From positions 1-64,000 of the forward strand of contig NW_004190407.2 of NCBI RefSeq assembly GCF_000224145.3: a DNA stretch of 64,000 nucleotides, in the 5' to 3' direction. Origin of the DNA: Ciona intestinalis. Taxonomy: Eukaryota; Chordata; Ascidiacea; Phlebobranchia; Cionidae. Positions 55,701-61,700 of this stretch are shown piece after piece; position 1 is the stretch's first letter, and every line of letters begins with the position of its first letter. The translations under genes were made by a program, and so were the position numbers. A model generated the notes under the pieces. It was not told the DNA's origin, ran no database searches, and saw nothing but the letters and a program-made list of their open reading frames with translations.

Positions 55701-58700
55701 AAAAAGCTTTGTTTAAAAAAAATATATATATTTTCACCAAACGTTATTCAACGAAGAGATTTTTTGTTTAATCATAAAAACACCATTTAAACGCGGACAT
55801 ATTTTTCTGTTTTTTTTTAAGTGGTATTTTAACTAAAAGAGCTTTTTTAAAAAAAACCAACAAAAAATTTTCACCAAACTTTATTCAGCGAAGAGATTTT
55901 TTGTTTAATCATTAAAACACCATTTAAACGCGGCGAGTTGTGAAAAGCTTGTAATATAACACTACCATACGCGTTATAGTCGTTCTCACAACAATAGTTA
56001 CATAAAGGGCATGTTGAGAGGTCAAAAAGTGGCGTACAAACGACTCCTAATGATAAGTAATTGCATTTTAACGTCAGCAAGTAATTGCTACGTCGTAAAC
56101 GATAAATGAATCCTTTTGCAAAACGCGTGTAGTGCTTTATAAAACTATACGATACTACTGGTAATTTTTTACTATTTTAAGAGTCAAATTTGGTAGTAAA
56201 CAAAGAATATTTACAGAATTCTACAACCGTATCCTTACGACTCCCTTAGACCGTTGTTAATAGTATAAAACACGACTAGGATTTTGGATATTATGCGTTA
56301 ACGGTGGCCCGTCTGCCCCCAGCCTAGTATGTACTGTTTTGTCCTTTTAAGTAGGGTTTATAAAAACAAGTATCCTTATACTCTAAAACAGCGTTGTTAA
56401 TCGTTAAAAACATGATTATAAAAGGTGGGATATTATAGTGCTCCGACCCAGTGGTCACTAATAAGTTGTCCAAATTATCAGCCATACACAAAAAACGCTA
56501 TCCAAGAATGAACACCCACAAAGTTAAACATACGTGGTTACTCGTAAGCTGGCACGAGGTGTATGAAACAGAACACCCGTGTTATTACGGCTGTCGTTTT
56601 CCGGCCACGCGAGGATAAAGCAAGTTACATTTATGTGAATAGTATACGTCTTACCCCACTACAAAATCGCATTTTTTGTTAAATAAACATAAAAGTATTC
56701 TACACACGAGGGTGTACAAATCTCTCAAATACCTGGTGATCACTCGACCATGAAGGCGGCCACGTGACCTTGAATAGTCTGCGTTTACTGGAGCGTGACC
56801 AGCCCGAAAAGAGCGCAGACGAAATTAATTTACGGCGAAAATCGTAAACAATTTAGACCAGTTTGTTGAAATAACAGGTTTTTAAAATCCCTTTTTTATG
56901 TTGTTTTATATTATTTATTTATATTATCGTAAACGTTTTTGTACGGGCCATGTCTTTACACACATATTTTGAATTAAAAAATAAGTTTAATGTTTTAATT
57001 GAATATTTTTTTACGTTGTACTTTTTGTAAGGTGTAACGGTCACGCTATTTCTTAAATAATTTTTGTACTTTTATATCCTAAGCGTGTCAGAACGACTGT
57101 GGTTTATTGGTTATTTCCCGTATTTTCGCTTTTGTATAGTAGGGTGAGAAAAAGATGGGACACCTTTAGCACAAAAAAAATATCTTGATCGTGTTTTAAA
57201 CAATCAAAAACAGTCTATGGGAGTCGTGAGGATACGGTTTTATAATTCTTTGAATGTTCTTTGTTTACTACCAAATGGGACGAGAAAATAGAATGAAAAG
57301 GTGTCCCGTCTCCGCCCACCCTACTATACATTATTCTGACTTTAATTACTGTAATAAAATAGACAGAATAAAGTCATTTATTTCATCATATAATGATTGT
57401 ACATTTGTGTACCGTATGGTACAGAAATTTCGTATTTAGCGCCGCAGTGTTAATGCCTTTATATGCGGTTGGGCAATTTATTTCAGAGCACCAAATAATT
57501 TTACCTGCGGCAAATTGGCCGTTTTACAAATACTCTTAAATAGCTTCAGCAGCTCAATATTAAAATGTGAGCGGCAACCATGGAAAGTCACTCAAGTTTC
57601 CACCCACGAGGATATAAATGACCAAACCAACTAAAAGTCATGTCTGTTTATCCACACACTGCAATAACTTTAGCAACTCGACTGTGGGCAAATGAGTATC
57701 GACTGCAAATTTTCACATTTTCAAACGTACAAAAAAAACACTTATAAAATATATATTTACAATTTTGTTTTGCAAATTTTAACGCAAAAATGTTTGCATT
57801 GCAGAAATTTTAGCACTTTTAGCCGTAATAATGCAACGCGAAAATGTTATATCAATCAGTAAGATTTAATTATACTGCTTTCAAAACAGGAGTAGTTAGT
57901 TTTTTCAAAGTGATGATAGATACGTTTTGCCGTAAACAGAAATGCCTGGGACATAATACAGTAGGGTAGGGGAAGATGGGACACCTTTTCGTTTAGTTTT
58001 CTCTTTCCATTTGGTAGTAAACAAAGAACATTCAATGAATTATAAAACCGTATCCTCACGACTTCCACAGACCGTTGTTAATTGTTTAAAATACGATCAG
58101 GCTATTTGGATATTATGTATTAAAGGTGTCCCATCTTCCCCCACCCCACTATACTATAATAGCACGAATATAATTCCTGGGTTTTAACGCACTATTAACT
58201 TAAGAAATACAAACAATTTATATATCTTGTAGTATAGTAGGATAGGGAAAGATGGACACCCTTTTACTCTAATTTCTCATCCGATTTGTTAGTAAACAAA
58301 GAACATTTAACGAAATATAAAACCGTATTCTCACGACTCCTATATAGACCGTTGTTAATTGTTTAAAACACGATTAGGATATTTGGATATTATGTGCTAA
58401 CGGTGTTCCATCTTACCCCACATCACTCTATAGTATACTGTATTTTTAGATGGATACCGTTAACAACTAAATCCTATATTTCCTGATGGTATTTTGAAAA
58501 TTAACAACGCTGTAGTTTAGAGTCGTGACGATACGGTTATATTAAACTAAACAATATTCTTTGTTTACTACCAAATGGAACGAAAAACCGGAATGAAAAC
58601 ACGTCCGTCTTACCCCAAATTACACGGTTTAATTTTCTCATTTGGTAGTAAACAAAGAAGATTAAAAAATTATATAACCGTATCCTCACAATCTTTTTTT

Positions 58701-61700
58701 TATGGGGGATTTTATTTAAACACTTTTTTCTGTTACTTTTATATTAAAATTTGTACAGTTAAGTTCTCGCATGCGCAGCGTCGAGTGGAAACTATCTTTT
58801 TTGCGGCCTATAGATGCCTTAGGCTTTATTGCGCCGATAACAACGATACGCCGTACATTGCTTTATATGGTATAAGAAATAAGAGTATAGTAGGGTGGGG
58901 TAAGATGGGACACCTTTAGCACATAATATCCAAATTTCCTGATCGTGTTTTAAACAATTTACAACGGTCTATGAGAGTCGTGAGAATACGGTTTAATAAT
59001 TCCTTGAATTTTCTTTGTTTACTACCAAATGTGGGACGAGAAAATAGAATAAAAAGGTGTCCCATTTACCCCCTTTAAATAAGCGGTAGACGCGTTCTAT
59101 TAGTGGTATTGTTACATGTCTCGTAACCTAATCAGCTGTTTAACTCATTAAAGCAGATTAGTAATGGCCCGTTAAGCTTGTCTGCTTATGTCGTAATGCG
59201 CTACAATAAGCCACACTTGTGTATTAGGCTTAATCATGTCTATATATAAATACCAGATGTCATACGCCGGTTTTTACCGCATGTATGGTAATACCTTTAT
59301 GGAAAATCCGATTTATAATAATAATAATCACCCACAAAGAAAATGGTAACTCGTAAGCGGGCACACGGTGTATGAAACAGAACACCCGTGTTATAACGAC
59401 TGTCGTTTTCCGGTCACGCGAAGATAAAGTAAGTTACATTCATTCATTTATAATGCTATTTTTGTGTTTTTAATGCCTCATTTTGAAATCTAAATAACTA
59501 TTTTTGTATATATATTGTTAATAAACTTTACAAAAGTGTGCAAAACTAACAAAAACCAACGTGTTACTTAATGGTACTACTTTTTACGAAGGTAACTTAC
59601 TTTATCCTTGCGTGGCGCGAAAACGACTGTCGTTATAACACGGGTGTTCTGTTTCATACACCTCGTGTCAGCTTAGGAGTTACCATGTATGTTACTTTGT
59701 GAGTGATTATTATTTTATTAATATTACAATATAACGTCAACTAAACGAAGTAAAAAAGTAATAATGCTTTGCTTTATGAATATATCAAACACAATTAATG
59801 TTATACAATAGAATCTCCAGCGACCTTAAACGCTAATTGCCGCTGTCTTTGAAAGCGGCGATTTAAACTAGGTTAATGGCCACATTGCGTCCATTATCAG
59901 CTTGTGCAAATGCACGCAAACATAGATAATACAAGGCAAAGAAAAGGCATTTTAATTTAAAGTAGGGTGGGGAGATGGAACACTTTCACAAACAATTTTC
60001 TCATCCCATTTGGTAGTAAACATTAATATTTTAAAGAATTACAAAACCGTATTCTTACGGCTCCCATAGACCGTTGTTAATTGTTTGAACCATGATTAGG
60101 AGATTTAGATATTATGTGCTAAAGGTGTCCCATCTCCCCCCCCTTACTGTACATTGTATATCTGTAGGGTGTAACAGTCACTCATTTTAATAAAAAATTA
60201 TTTCTTTATTTTGTTAATTATAAATAAGCGTGTTTTAACAACTGTTGTTTTACCGTCACTACCCGTCTTTTCGCTTTTTGTCAACTCTCTTGTTCTTCGT
60301 TATCGTGACCGAAGAGACGAAACAAATTTCATTCATTCATTCATTCATTCATTCATTCATTCATTTTACAAGATAAAGAATATATAGCCACTCACAAAGC
60401 AACATACATGGTAACTCGTAAGCTGGTGCGAGGTGTATGAAACAGAACGTGCGTTTTATTATAACGACTGTCGTTTTCCAGCCACGTAAAGATAAAGCAA
60501 GTTACATTCATTCAAAAACAAAACCTAAAATTTCTTATTAAAACGTTANNNNNNNNNNNNNNNNNNNNNNNNNNNNNNNNNNNNNNNNNNNNNNNNNNTC
60601 CTTGCGTGGCGCGAAAACGACTGTCATTATAACACGGGTGTTCTGTTTCATACACCTCGTGCCAGCTTACGAGTTACCATCGTTTAAAATCGCCATGTAT
60701 GTTACTTTACCATGTATGTTACTTTATGAGTGAATATTATTTTATTAATATTACAATATAACGTCAACTAAACGAAGTAAAACAGTAATAATGCTTTGCT
60801 TTATGAATATATCAAACACAATTAATGTTATACAATAGAATCTCCAGCGACCTTAAACGCTAATTGCCACTGTCTTTGAAAGCGGCGATTAAACTAGGTT
60901 AATGGCCACATAGCGACCATTACCAGCTTGTGCAAATGCACGCTAACATAGATAATACAAGCAAAGAAAAGGCATTTTAATTTATAGTAGGGTGGGGAGA
61001 TGGAACACTTTCACAAACAATTTTCTCATCCCATTTGGTAGTAAACATTAATATTTTAAAGAATTACAAAACCGTATTCTTACGGCTCCCATAGACCGTT
61101 GTTAATTGTTTGAACCATGATTAGGATAATAAGATATTATGTGCTAAAGGTGTCCCATCTCCCCCCCTTACTGTACATTGTATATCCGTAGGGTGTAACA
61201 GTCATGCATTTAAATAAAACATTATTTCTTTCTTTTTTATCAATAAGTGTGTTTTAACAACTGTTGTTTTACCGTCACTACCCGTCTTTTCGCTATTGTC
61301 AACTCTCTTGTTCTTCGTTATTCGAAATAAATTTCATTCATTCATTCATTTTACAAGTTAAAGAAAATCATTACCCGCAAAGTTACATACATGGTAACTC
61401 GTAAGCTGGCACGAGGTGTATGAAACAGAACGTGCGTTTTATTATAAGACTGCCGTTTTTCCACGCGAAGACAAAGCAAGGTACATTCATTCAAAAACAA
61501 AACCTAAAATTTCTTATTAAAACGTTAACAATTATTACATTTTATCCTGACTTGACAGTGAGCATGAGGTGTATTAAGCCAACATGTATGGTGTGCAACA
61601 CCCGTGTAAAAAATATCTTTCGTTTATGCATAAATTTGTTTTTTTTTATATAAGACACCATAAAACCTATATTTCGGACAGACATTTTAAAATTATAATA

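Larger units (their letters stand above)
59597..61528. repeat. 0.95-kb tandem duplication split by a 50-N gap
   Basis: Copy 1 59597-60548, copy 2 60599-61528. Each holds a SINE tail, a GCGGCGATT-rich unique stretch, one MITE and one (CATT)n-tailed element in the same order, with a few percent differences and small indels. Read as a real duplication or as two haplotypes laid end to end. Confidence 0.85.
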
